This document shows positions 53,660 to 64,000 of a stretch of 64,000 nucleotides of DNA, piece after piece. Made by a program: the position numbers and the translations under genes. The stretch is from NCBI RefSeq assembly GCF_963678635.1, contig NC_087063.1, positions 49,985,220 to 50,049,219 on the forward strand. The letters are read 5' to 3'. Origin of the DNA: Symsagittifera roscoffensis. Taxonomy: Eukaryota > Xenacoelomorpha > Acoela > Convolutidae. The notes under the pieces are model-generated. The model made no database searches and was not told the origin of the DNA. It was given only the letters and a program-made list of their open reading frames with translations. Numbering within the stretch: the first letter of the stretch is position 1; each line of letters opens with the position of its first letter.

Positions 53660-55975
53660 GATAGCAACGTCTCGGAGTTTCTGGAGGTTACTGAGGTTCT
53701 CGAGTTTCTTGATGTCGTTGACTCGCCATAAAGTCGTTTTCTTGTCCAGATTCTTGAGGTCTTCGCTGATAGTGGTAACGATTGTGGTTCTAGGTCGGCC
53801 AGGAAAACCACCGGTTGTCTTTGCAGACATGTAGAAGTTCATCGCTTGGCAAGGGGGCGTGTTGACTTGGCGAAGCACATGCCCCAAGTATCTCCAACGA
53901 CGTTCAACGATGTCTTCACTTATCGGACGTTCACCTGTGAGTCAAAGAGGGGTCCATTGCTGATTCGGTGCGGATAACGTATGTTGACAACATGTCTAAG
54001 GTTTTGCCGATGGAAGGCATCCAGTTTTTCACTTTCCGTCTCAGACAGAGCCCATGTCTCACAATTGTAGAGAAGGATCGGCTTCACCAGTGAGTTGTAG
54101 AGGTGGAGCCTTTTTCGGAGAGAGATTTTGGTCTTCCGAACCCAGACATTGTCTATCTCTCGCTAGGCGTTTCTAGCAAGAGTTTTTCTTCGGAGAATGT
54201 CTTCTTCGTCTCCGAGAAGTGATCCCAACTTCTTGTTCTTGCGCAAGAATTCCTCGAGACGTTCGCCACGTTTGATAACGATTTTTTCGGTCTCATCTAC
54301 ATTCACTGTGAGGTTATACACCTTGAGAGTCTCTTCAATTTTCTGGACTGAATCGTTGTTTTCCTCCAGAGACAAGAAGTCACTATCGTCGGTGTATACG
54401 ATTTCTTTCGGCTTGTCGTCCACAGCGTAGGTGTGGTCTTTGGTCTTGTTGAAACCTTCTTCAAGGAGCCGACGAACATGTCTCAGGGCATCCTCGAAAT
54501 ATATGTTGAACAACATTCCGCTCAAACCATCGCCTTGTTGGGATCCGATGTTAGTCTCAAAATTTGCTCTCTCCTTAGCACCGTTAATTCGCAGTTCCAG
54601 AGAGGTGTCGGATATCAGAACTCTGATGAGTCTGTTAGCGTATTCATCTACAAAGCTCTCTACAATTCCAAGCAACTTCTCGCGCCGAATCGTGTCAAAG
54701 GCAGACGAGAGATCAATGCCAGTAGAGAAATCTTTGTCTTTTGGGCTCTCGCGATCGTCCATCTGTAGGCCCAGACAACATCGGTGGTGCTTCGTCCTGA
54801 TCTGTATGCGCACTGGGAGGTGCTGAGGTAACTGTCGCAGTCGGGTTTTATTCTGTTGAGTGTCACAATGGATAGATTTTTTCTGATGGTCGGAAAGAAT
54901 TTGATTGGTCTGAGATTTTTGATTGGACCCTTGCGTTTTCCAGGTTTGGACAGCGCAATAAAAACCTCGCGTCCGAGGTCCAAGTCTTTGTGCTCTTCGA
55001 AGATCTGGTTCAGCGCGCAAGTAATCATCTCTATGACTTTGTCTGGGCCGTATTTTAATACTTCTACGTTGATGTTTTCGTGGCCGCAAGCACGTCCATT
55101 TTTCAGACTCTTCACGCTCCTTTTGACTTCCTCAAAGGAGATAGGCTGGTCAAGCCTCCTCGGGTCTCCAGTGAAGCGGTCAACGCGGACTTCGTCTGGT
55201 TTGAAGAAGTGGTCCTTAAAGTGACTCTCCACGACGCGCGCAATTTCGTCAGCCTGTACTATCCGTTTCCCGTTTTCGTCGTTGACATAAGGATTCTCGT
55301 ACGGCTTCAGTTTGAGAGCTCTTATCGCAGCAAACATTTCGGCGCTATTTTCGGTGGAGTCGGCATCTTCGACCAGGCCATCTAGTTCGTTTCCTTTCGG
55401 GAGTTTTTTCCTTTGTGCCATCTTGCGCACGATCGATTGCCTTTTCTTCTTTAGAAACAGGGTCTTCTCGTGTTTCTGTGCTTGTTTGATCTTCAGGCGG
55501 AGGGATTTTCGTTGTAAGGAGAGACGCTCCATTAAGGAATCAGACTTCACTTTTCCCATCTTCTGAACGTATCCCACAACCTCTTCGGTGGCTTTTTGTA
55601 CTGCAACAACAGCGTTGTCCCAATTTGTCCAGGACTTTTTGGTATTCCTTTCTGACAGAATCGTCGTTTGCGAGCTAGGGGCAGTCGAATCTACGAGCTT
55701 GGTTCTTCCGTTGATTCTTAACTAGATAGACCCGAAACTTCCGGATGTCGTACTTAGCTATGACTATACAATGGTCGCTGTGTACGCGAGTCCCTGCATA
55801 GCTCCTGCTGTTGCGTAGGTTTCTCGTCATGTCCTGTTTACACAAAATAAAGTCTATCTGATTGTATATCGTCAGACACTTGTCATTGATTTGAAGTTTA
55901 TTTTCCCAAGTGGTAATATGGGCGGCTTTGTGCTGGAAAGCGCTAATAGACATGAAGAAGGAGTTTGCTTCACAA
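53660..55975 (-). pseudogene. LINE A: end of endonuclease, reverse transcriptase and C-terminal region
   Basis: Second piece of an old RTE-like LINE. 55953-55675 reads as the end of an APE endonuclease (QIDFIL, then SDHCIV). The RT runs in two overlapping frames (55577-54660 and 55089-54163), requiring a frameshift near 54740. It has FSTGIDLSSAFDTI (motif A), GSQQGDGLSG (motif B) and YTDD (motif C). Further frame changes follow near 54165 and 53940 before the typical GHVLRQ and GRPRTT ends. The frame is cut at 53660 by the giant element and resumes at 30796. Many lesions make it dead. Confidence 0.8.
55968..55975 (+). repeat. Target-site duplication of LINE B, left copy
   Basis: CTTCACAA here and at 60749-60756. 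Removing the insert and one copy restores continuous LINE A endonuclease coding across the junction, which supports the duplication. Confidence 0.7.
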
Positions 55976-56038
55976 GTTCAATTCTGGTCTATAGGCTTCG
56001 GCCTTTATCGACCAGCTCTTTCGTCGACGTCCATTTCG

Positions 56039-58830
56039 TCATTCCAAAAACGATGCGTCGTACATTTCGGACGCCCAAAGTTTGTCAAGTCTTGCTTTGA
56101 ATATGTTGACGTTCTCGCTCGATATTATTCTTTCAGGCAATGAGTTCCAGTCGTTGATGGCTGCGATAGTGAAGAAGTTTTGTCTTGCTGTTGTTTTGGT
56201 TTTCCTCGTTAAAAATTTGTACGGGTTTCCTCGGGTGTCTCTTTCATTGATCGTAAACAGTCCTTCCGTTGCTGCGGCATCGTACATTCCTTTCAAAATT
56301 TTGAAGACTTCTATCATTCTTTCGCGCTTCCTTCTATACTCCAGCTTTGGCAGTTTCAGAGTTTTCAGTCTTTCCGGGTAATTAAGTTTTTGTATGTTTG
56401 CGACCAGTCTTGTCGCCCGCCGTTGAACGTTCTCAATCATGATCTTGTCCTTTTTCAGGTATGGGTTCCAACACTGATTTGCGTATTCCAGGTGCATTCT
56501 CACTAGGGCTTTATATAGGGTTGTTAGTACCTCAGCGTTAAGATAGATGAAGCTTTTCCGTATTATCGCGACCATGCCGTTGGCCAACCTTGTTTTCTTG
56601 GCAATGTGCTCACGGAATAGTAGTCTCGAGTCAACTATAACCCCTAAGTTTTTCTCGGTTTGAACATTATTAAGGTATGTATTCCCATCCAAGGTGTAAT
56701 TTCGTTCCGCTAGTTTAACCCTTCGCGTTAACGTGAGCGTATGGCATTTTGTCATGTTGAACTTCATAAGGCTACCATCAGCCCATTTCGAAATTACATT
56801 CAGATCAGTTTGCAGTTCTTCATCTTCACCTAAAGCTGTGACTGATCTGTAGATTTTCGCATCATCTGCGTAGAGGAGCATTTGGGATGTGATTCCATCC
56901 CCATCGAGTTTATATATATTAAGAACAGAATTGGTCCCAGTACAGACCCTTGTGGGACTCCACTGATGACAGGTGCCCATTCCGAAAAACTTTCGTTGAC
57001 CACCACTCTTTTTTTCTTTCTGTTAAGAATGAGGTAATCCATTCGAGAGTTTTTCCTCTGATCCCGTATCTCGAAATTGTGTTTAGTAGTTTTTTGTGGG
57101 GTACACTATCAAAGGCTTTTTGGAAGTCAAGGTAGATGATATCTACCTCGTTACCTCTGTCCAGTCGTCAAGTGCTCTCAGTAACTGTAGGGTCGTTGAT
57201 CGCCCTGGTAAAAACCCGAATTGCTTGCCTGATATGATATTGTTGTTTTCTAAAAATTCAAACAGGTGACGTCTGATGATTTTTTCCATAATTTTACAAC
57301 AAATGGAAGTCCGGCTAATAGGTCTGTAATTGTTAGGATCACTTTTTGCGTCCTTCTTGTGAATTGCTGTTATATTTGCGCATTTCCAATATTCTGGTAT
57401 TTCACCTTTCTTCCAAGAACTTTGCATTAAACCACTCATCATTTCAGCTATTTCGTATCGGGACTCTCGCAATACCCGAGGGTGTACGTTATCTGACCCC
57501 ATTGATTTCGTAGTGTCTAGCGCATTGAGTTCATTTAGGATTGTATCTTTGGAGATGAAGAGGTCATCAGATATTTGATTTTCTTGGTAATCCACTACTT
57601 CCCAGCTGCCTGGTGTTTCGATCGTGAATACAGAATTGAAAAAGTTGGCAAGAGTATCAGCCTTATCTTTGTCGTTCATGGCCCACTTGTCTGGTCCAAT
57701 TTTGAGAGCCGGTATTGTTTCGGTTGTTTTAATTTTCTTATTCACGTAGAACTTCTTATTCAGAACTTTTTAGGTTGGTGTTTGATGCTTTTGGATACAT
57801 CTTCGTGCTTTCGAACACATTGTCGTGTCAATTTCCTGACTTTGTTTCGAGCCGATGTGTAGTTTTAGTAGTTTCTTTGCGACTTCTCCTTCTTGAAATC
57901 TTTCCAAGTTTTATGTTTATCTCGAAGTACATCTCTTCCTTCGGAGCTCATTGGCTATTTGTGTTGCTTTATCCGGATTTTCATTTTAGGTTAAAATTTC
58001 TTGGTGGCAGAATCAAGAGTACTTTTGAATTTATTCCAATTTTGGTCAAGGGTTAGCAAATCTTCGTAAATTAGATTATTTTTTAAGTCAGACCTGAGTT
58101 CATCGTAGCTTCCTTTGTTGTAATTTAGCCTCTCTTTGGAGCGCCTTGTTGTCCAAAGGTTGAATTTTGCTTGTAACAGTGTGTGGTCACCTTTCCCCAG
58201 TGGAGAGAGGTATTCAATGGAAGATGGTTCTAAGGTTTTATCAGTTAATGAGAGGTCTTGCCTGATATGATATTTCATTGTGACGGTTCATTATGTTTGG
58301 TCATGTGTGTTGGTCTGTCAACATGTTGGTCGAGATAAGAATATTTGACCGCCTCAATGAAATGGTGTTCTTTGCTGTTTTATCGTGATTCGTGCTCACA
58401 TATTTCCAGTCTATATCTCGGAAGTTTATGTCTCCCAGCACAATGTATCTACATCGACTTGATCCTATTTTTCTTTAAAAAATGTTGAGGTTGGAGCTGT
58501 TTTCGTGAGTTGATGATGGGCTCCGATATGTCGAGGCGATGACAACTTCTCCCTCCGTTAAAATCAAGTTAAACACTTGCAGTTCCTCGAATCCAGAGTC
58601 ATCGTCTATTTCTTTATATTCGATGTCTTTGCAAATGTAAAGTAGCATGCTTCTTTTTTTCATTCGGATTCATGTTTTTGTGTTTTAAGTTGTAGCAATC
58701 AAGTTTGTGCCAAATTGGTTTCCATATGTTAACAGAATTCTTAGGTTTAGCTTCTCTAAGAGCAATAACGTGCGGTAACAGGTTTGTTTGATATATTAGC
58801 GTTTGTAACTCTATGAACTTTTCAGGATTT
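56039..58830 (-). pseudogene. LINE B ORF2: endonuclease and reverse transcriptase, broken
   Basis: Pieces in several frames. Endonuclease: an ALREAKPKN-like segment near 58750, then GDINFRDIDW near 58410-58435, then a region with many stops (58300-57780). RT in 57745-57143 (GSDNVHPR, YRPIS, KQFGFLPGRST), 57042-56830 ([10 protein letters not shown]) and 56980-56039 ([10 protein letters not shown] near 56875, then the C-terminal half ending FKARLDKLW). The YADD motif and the C-terminal half fit the CR1 group. Frame changes near 57140 and 56900 and stops in the endonuclease inactivate it. Confidence 0.8.
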
Positions 58831-58837
58831 AGGATGT

Positions 58838-59824
58838 TTACATTCCCGATCCAGAGCTCAAAATGTTCTCTGTTTCCGGCGTTGTTCTTTGCATCATTGT
58901 TATCTCCCTTTTCTTTACTCTGATTATTTTGTTCTCTCTGACAATGTGAATGAAGTTGCCGGGTTCCTCTGCTGTTAAGTTTTTTGCTCGCTGCACTAGG
59001 AAGCGGACATTTTCCCTCTCTTTCATGCTCCTGTCTCGAGTGACTCTCAGGTGTTTTAGCTCATCCTTGGCATACTTCAATTTTGTCAGATTTTTCATCA
59101 TGTGTTCAGCATCATCCTGTGTTTCCAGTGTGAATTTCAATGGTCTTGGCCTCGTTTCGTTTTCGTGGTCCTCAGATAATTTGCCAAGTCTAGTGCAATT
59201 TTTAACTATTGTTGGTTCAATTTCTATGCTTGCGCATAGCTCACGGATTAATGATATGTCTTCATTCTGTCGCAGTTTCGGTTCGGTTGATTTACTTTCC
59301 GGTGCTTTGTGTATGATTAGATTTCGTTTTCTTCTTAAATCTTCTTCCTCTTCTCTTTTTTGCTCAGCTCCAGCTTCAAGGATTATGTCTTTCAGAGGTT
59401 TAGTGACATTTGGTTCTATCTTCCAGGGATTTGCATTCGATCCCTTTGTTGGCTGTGCTTTGTTTTTTGTTCCATTCATGAAGTAATAAAAATCCTCCAT
59501 TATAATTTTCACGGAATCAACAGTTTTATCCAGATCGGTCCTCATTTTGGATATATCCTGATGTGTTTTTGGAGTCACTGCCTCTTTCATTAGGTTCTTT
59601 ACATTCTCGGTACAATTGTCGCAGCAATATAATCCTTTAGATTTCGACATGTAATCATAAACTGCCGTTGGCATTTTCAAACATTTTGCACAAAAAAGTT
59701 TTGCACAGTTATCGCACTCCAATAATTGATCCAAGGGATCTCCGTAGTTTTTTCTACAGGTTACACACGTCCAGGCCTCATCAACATGTGATTTATTTGT
59801 GTTTTTCCGTGTACGGTTACTCAT
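58838..59824 (-). CDS. LINE B ORF1: PHD-like finger, coiled coil, RRM-like region
   Basis: 328 residues from ATG at 59824, intact. Residues ~15-70 form a PHD/RING-type Cys/His cluster (C-x2-C...C-x2-C...C-x2-C...C-x2-C). A linker with helical segments follows, then from ~165 onward an RRM-like fold (RNLIIHKAPES, NCTRLGK, RPLKFTL, LRVTRD) found in ORF1 proteins of CR1-like LINEs, which bind the element RNA. It directly precedes ORF2. The surrounding element is damaged, so this may be translated but is not part of a mobile copy. Confidence 0.8.
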   Translation of the reverse strand: MSNRTRKNTNKSHVDEAWTCVTCRKNYGDPLDQLLECDNCAKLFCAKCLKMPTAVYDYMSKSKGLYCCDNCTENVKNLMKEAVTPKTHQDISKMRTDLDKTVDSVKIIMEDFYYFMNGTKNKAQPTKGSNANPWKIEPNVTKPLKDIILEAGAEQKREEEEDLRRKRNLIIHKAPESKSTEPKLRQNEDISLIRELCASIEIEPTIVKNCTRLGKLSEDHENETRPRPLKFTLETQDDAEHMMKNLTKLKYAKDELKHLRVTRDRSMKERENVRFLVQRAKNLTAEEPGNFIHIVRENKIIRVKKREITMMQRTTPETENILSSGSGM

Positions 59825-59924
59825 TTCTAAAGACTTCACCTAGGCCGCTCCAGAGCAACTAAGTTCCAGGTAGCTACCAGAGTAAAATCTATAAAAAAAG
59901 AGTTTCTAACCTTACTGTTTTTTG

Positions 59925-60570
59925 CTTTTCTTTTTCTTCTTCTTGTTCTTCTTTTGCTTTTGAGGCCTGCTTCTTTTCGTGTTCGTTCTATCGCTTCTTT
60001 TTTGCGACTTTCTTTTTCTAAATAGGGGTTTTTACTTCTTCACAAGGGATTCGAGGTTTATCAATCGTTTTAATATAGTTTCAAGGAACTTTATTTCCAA
60101 TATAGTTGAGGGGTGGATTTTCTGGAGATTGGATTGGTAACACCACTCGTTTTGTTTCCTTCTGGAGATTAGCTTTTTTTCTCCGGCTGGTATTACGAGA
60201 ATGTCCAGCTTCCGTAGATCCTCGAAGATATTTCTCGTGCCTTCCCTTTGGCAATATATAATTGCTTTGATTCTCCAACTATGCTTTCTGAGTGTTTTGA
60301 TTAGGCTGGGACTGATTCTGCTTTCTTGTTGTTGAGTCGATGTTTGGTGATCGTGTTATTCAGCACGTCGTGCCAAAGGATTATCTCTTTTTTGTTCCTG
60401 AGTGATCCCTTTTCCAGGAGAAAGTCGAGGTTCAGGACGTTATGGATAGATTTGGGATTGAGACTCAGTCCTTTCGTTGCAAAACTGATTCGGGACAATA
60501 CTCTCTTCAATTTATTCGGGGCTACTTCGGTTGAGGCTTTGAGGGAACTGGCTCCAAATTGTATACACCA
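59925..60570 (-). pseudogene. LINE B extra 5' ORF of unknown function, broken
   Basis: A plausible protein of about 200 residues read in two frames. The first frame (about 60570-60302) has EKGSLRNKKEIILWHDVLNN. After a shift near 60300 the second has a YCQREGT motif near 60240 and a hydrophobic-basic end, with a stop near 60025, then a strongly basic Lys-rich tail. No family recognised. The pairing of an IILWHD-type strand with a later YCQR.GT strand suggests a real globular domain rather than random DNA. Its place between the 5' duplication and ORF1 makes it part of LINE B. Confidence 0.45.
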
Positions 60571-60748
60571 TTAACAATCTTCACCCACGAAGCTAAAGGC
60601 ATGGGACTTGTTAATAGTGTATCGATTCAGTCCTCTAGCTCAGATTATCTGAAATTACACGGTTTGTGAATTTGAAATGGACAAGCTATTTAATAAGTTT
60701 ATCACAACAATTAGGCTAACAAGGCTATCACAACTTAGGCTATCACAA

Positions 60749-61439
60749 CTTCACAAAAATCAACGAGTGTTTGCCCGCTTGGGTTTCTGCGTCCTCGTGT
60801 ATAGCGTCCCATACACTCTTCGCCTTCTTGCTCTTTCCCGATCTTAGCATTAAAGTCTCCACAGATGAACACCGTCCCGGTAGTTTCATCTAGTGCGACA
60901 TTAAGCTCATTCTAAAGATCATCCAATTCTTCGAGGTTCTCCGTTAGTCTTCCACTTTGGGGTACGAACACGTTGATGATGGTTTTTAGCTCCTTTGGTT
61001 TCTGGACTGTTAGTTTCAAATTTATGCTGTTCGGAACTTGAGTTGCTCTATAGACCTTCTTCCGTCGGATCTTTATTCTCATTTTCCCAACTTTAGAGGC
61101 GGTGAATTGCAGCTAGCATGTTTCAAGTTGAAGAGCCGAGATTCTGTCATTTATCTTCCAGTACTTGTAGACGTTGTTCTTCCACTTCTCGGATATGGCG
61201 AAGCCGTTTCCGTAGTGGGAGCTGTCCGATGGAAGGGAGACTACTCTGAAATTCTCGACAAAAGTGTCGCATCCAGAGCTAATCTTGGTCTCTTGAAAAC
61301 AACATATATCCACTCTCTTTTCTTTCAAGTCGTTTGCCAGCTCGACCTTCTTCTGATCCTCAGTGAGACCTCTAACGTCCAAAGAGGCCAGTTTCAACTC
61401 CTTTTGTATGATACCGCTACCCGAGTCGAGATTTTTCAC
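60749..61439 (-). pseudogene. LINE A: N-terminal endonuclease fragment
   Basis: Minus-strand APE endonuclease: LDVRGLTED near 61380, CCFQETKI with the catalytic Glu near 61300, GDFNAKIG near 60865, ending VDFCE at the 8-bp duplication. One in-frame TAG lies near 60915, plus a frame change near 61100. The frame continues at 55975 on the other side of LINE B. The 5' end is cut or overlapped by the inverted-repeat element at 61417. Confidence 0.8.
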
Positions 61440-62159
61440 CTAATTTGAAGCAACATTTGAGCGGTTTGAGCGGTTTTTTTAGACAATTACGCTCAAAATC
61501 TTGCTTCAGAGCCTTATACGTTAGTCTATGCTGACTTGCTGCAAGCTTAATATTCGCTGTATTTGTTCTACTGAATATGCTCAATGTTTTAGACATGCAC
61601 AACAAATATACTGTCAGGATTTTTGTTGTCAGTCTCTACAAAATAACAAAATAATCGATTATAAGATCGCACACCAACCCACCCCCCCCCCCCCACCTCT
61701 TACTAGAGTTGATGTCCCCCCTCACCTCTTACTAGAGTTGATGTCCCTTACTAGAGTTGATGTCCCTTACTAGAGTTAGATGTCCCCTAACTAGAGAGAG
61801 AGGGGGCACGTCTTGGTTGGGGGTTTCGTGGGAGGATGGTTAAACGTGAGGGGGTTACGTTTAGGGGGGGGGGGGTGTACGTTGGGGGGGGGGGGGAACT
61901 CAAGAGAAACGTTGAGTCTGGGACCTCGACCCGGGAAGACCGCTCAAAAACCGCTCAAGTCTTGCTTGAAAAACCGTTCAAAAATCACCGCAAGAAATGA
62001 GCGGTTTTTGAGCGGTTTTTGAGCGGTTTTTTAAGCAAGATTTGAGCGGTTTGAGCGGTTTTTCCAAAAAAACCACCCAAACCGCTCAAATCTTGCTGGA
62101 AAACCGCTCAAACCGCTCAAATCTTGAGCGGTTTTTGAGCGGGATCTCGACCCGGGTAG
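61417..62159. mobile_element. Terminal-inverted-repeat element with subterminal GAGCGGTTT repeats
   Basis: CTACCCGAGTCGAGAT at 61417-61432 is close to the reverse complement of ATCTCGACCCGGGTAG at 62144-62159. Inside both ends lie clusters of TTTGAGCGGTTTGAGCGG and its complement. More than a dozen GAGCGGTTT/AACCGCTC motifs occur in both orientations, most between 61940 and 62142. No transposase ORF. This looks like a non-autonomous foldback or hAT-like element, or a hairpin-rich satellite; no target duplication was found. Confidence 0.5.
61680..61905 (+). repeat. Short tandem repeats and C/G runs
   Basis: Poly-C, then four to five copies of TTACTAGAGTTGATGTCCC (61700-61790, unit 20-31 bp), then GAGAGAG and two long G runs (61862-61875 and 61887-61899) in a G-rich stretch. 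No gene. Confidence 0.85.
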
Positions 62160-62392
62160 GGCTGTAGACAGTGAATCCCAGTATAATGAAATAAAGGGAT
62201 TAGTGGCTCGTCACTACCACTCCAATTAGAACAAAAACTAAAACAAAAGGGCCCTTCCGTTTAGTTTCGGTAAGTGCACAAGCTGGTTAGGGCCATACCA
62301 GCGATATAAAAATGCATATACATCAGCAATGAAATCATAAATCAGCATTAAATGCATCGTCGTAATGTTAATTTATCTTAGCCGTCCTTCCT
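62160..62392. other. Spacer, nothing recognised
   Basis: No ORF, repeat or RNA recognised between the inverted-repeat element and the stop codon of the next pseudogene. Confidence 0.4.
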
Positions 62393-64000
62393 CTACAATA
62401 GCGCTTCGCTTATGGATTTGTCGATAAATTGAACTTTGCGTAGCGATCTGCACCCCCTTATACAAAGTATAGAGCTCCTCAGGAGCGCGAAGCTTATTTT
62501 AGTTCTTATGTAGTTTATAGATTCTGGATAGCTTTCTTGTCTTTTTCACTTAGTTTTTCGGCTAATCGCTGCATCGTCCGCGTGGCTGTTGGAACAGCGC
62601 CACCGGTGCATCCAAAAATTAGCGGGCAGAAGCTACTCTGCTCTACGTTTAAAATTCTTTGCTGATATTTGGAGTTCTTCAGCGTTTCGTGGTATTTGTA
62701 TGCATCCTTATGCAGTTTTCGCGATGTTTTCGCGATGTGAAAATTGTTACACCAAAGAAAGCGCGGCTGAATCGTGAACCCCAGAGTCCGTTTGCCTTAA
62801 TGTCAAGTCGTGCCTGATCTTCAGTTGTAGCTGAATTTTTGACAAAGTTTTCGCCTTGCAACGGCTGAAGTTTCGGCTCAATCTCGACGTCAGGGCAAAC
62901 CTCATTCATGAGGTTGGCGAATGTGTCTCTAATTTCATTGTGGCTTATGTGTGTGTAACCACCCTTTGCACAGTGAAGCGCATGTGTCAAGTTAAAATTA
63001 GCATCACATTTACATGTGAGTGGGGTTTTGGTTGGTTCCCATTCGTATTTTAAGTAAATACCATCTCTGAATTCTGATTTATTCAGGTTGAAGTTGTATC
63101 TGCTCAGTGGTAAAGCATTGAGCCAGTTAGAAGCTCCTTTTTCAGAGGCCAGGTCGATTGCGTATATATCTGTTTCATTTTTTTTTTCAATTTGTTCTAT
63201 CAGTTCTCAAATTTTTGATTTTCGTACATATGTTTTTTTGCTGTGTGACTGCTGTAATAGAATCTTGAGATTCCAGTACTAGTGATGTTTCCTTAGACAA
63301 TTCTAGGTAGCTTTCAATATCGGATGGCAGCTTGATGTTAACTCCGCCCTTTTTAAGCGGTAAGGAAGATATCTCGTTTAACTGGGTGTCTAAAGTGTCT
63401 TTACCGACTAGGTTAGGTAATAATTGTTCTTTGATAATAATTTCACATATTTCTAAGTTTTTCATAGTGTTAGGCATTGTCCTGGCAAGAAATGAAAGCT
63501 TTTCTTGAACTCCTTTAGTATAGCAGGCATAAACGTTTTGAGGGGACGTTTTAGAGATTTTCGTTACTTTTTTCAAAGTTTTGATTTGATCATTCTGTTG
63601 AAATTCGAGGAACTTTTTACATCCAGATCTGTTCGTATAACTGAACCAAGCACTCGGGCTCCTGCTTTTATAGCGATTCCTGTATTTGCGAAGATTTTCT
63701 GGGCTTCACCGAGATGTGACAATGAGACAATGAGTTGGCATTTGGATGATTTCACGTGGTAGCCGAAAAATTTACCCAGTGATACAATTTTATCGAAGAC
63801 GGTTCGTAGATTGCTTAATTTGCCACCTGCGTTTCCGTCGTCTGCGTACCATTTCCGGGTTACATCGTCTACTGATAAAAGTTTTATGAGGGGTCATTAT
63901 GGCTAGACCGTACATGGTCATTGCAAGTGGATCCCCCTTGGTTTTCCCTTCTTGAGAGTAGATTGTTTTTTCTTTGTTAACGAACAGTATAGATGGATTG
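62393..64000 (-). pseudogene. Third reverse transcriptase remnant with a distinctive C-terminal domain, continues beyond the window
   Basis: Minus-strand frames read GDPLAMTMYGLA near 63940 and WYADDGNAGG near 63845, then a thumb-like region (63755-63190). A CKCD...H..HC finger follows near 63010-62965, then HNEIRD near 62935, EPKLQPL near 62880, ARLDI near 62805, AFFGV near 62755, and a C-terminus FALLRSS..CIRGCRS ending at TAG 62393. Frame changes near 63580, 63880, 62700 and 62570 show decay. The combination of RT with a C-terminal HNEIRD/ARLD/FF-V domain recurs in many invertebrate genomes. The latter part may be a restriction-like endonuclease, by analogy with LINEs lacking APE; that is inference. 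Confidence 0.7.

Larger units (their letters stand above)
55976..60748 (-). mobile_element. LINE B: CR1-like non-LTR retrotransposon inserted into LINE A
   Basis: 4.77 kb with three coding blocks in order: an unrecognised basic protein (60570-59925), an ORF1 with PHD-like finger and coiled coil (59824-58838), and an EN-RT ORF2 (58830-56039). It is flanked by 8-bp duplications. The 5' end carries a tandem AGGCTATCACAACTT motif at 60721-60748. Frameshifts and stops in ORF2 and the upstream ORF show it is no longer active. Confidence 0.75.

Overview
The window is nuclear DNA of an invertebrate animal. It has one host gene with GT-AG introns and several classes of animal retrotransposon, in AT-rich DNA full of satellites. 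The phylum cannot be fixed from the sequence alone. The host gene is a BARD1 homologue (RING, ankyrin repeats, two BRCT domains) on the minus strand. Its six exons run from 30451 down to 18531, and its 8.45-kb last intron is packed with satellite DNA.

Layout. 1-5.3 kb: a badly decayed retroelement (integrase remnant, then env-like and other ORF remnants). 6.0-6.6 kb: a G-rich minisatellite. 7763-11532: an essentially intact non-LTR retrotransposon with a perfect 15-bp target-site duplication, one EN-RT ORF and a 2A-like motif behind a leucine-rich N-terminus. 11.5-18.5 kb: AT-rich DNA downstream of the host gene, with a MITE-like inverted repeat and a diverged satellite. 18.5-30.5 kb: the BARD1 gene; intron 5 holds a ~170-bp satellite, three tandem ~1.09-kb higher-order units, a tRNA-Met-derived fragment and a (CTA)n tract.

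30.7-61.4 kb is a nested stack, all on the minus strand. An old RTE-like LINE (LINE A) was split by a CR1-like LINE (LINE B, 55976-60748, 8-bp duplication CTTCACAA). It was then split again near its C-terminus by a giant Ty3/gypsy-type LTR retrotransposon of 22,866 bp (30794-53659).

The giant element is the most striking thing here. Its two LTRs are each 908 bp and differ at only about five positions, and its long ORFs are open. It encodes a 2931-residue Gag-Pol in one frame, ending in a degenerate macro-like domain. Downstream are two very large extra ORFs. One carries an SGNH/GDSL hydrolase domain with all signature blocks plus a second, degenerate SGNH-like domain. The other, 1094 residues, is unrecognised and follows the previous stop by 5 nt. 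The 3' LTR lies 343 bp upstream of the BARD1 start codon in the same orientation, so the element may influence that gene.

61.4-62.2 kb holds a terminal-inverted-repeat element full of GAGCGGTTT motifs. 62.4 kb to the end is a decayed reverse transcriptase of a third kind that runs off the window.
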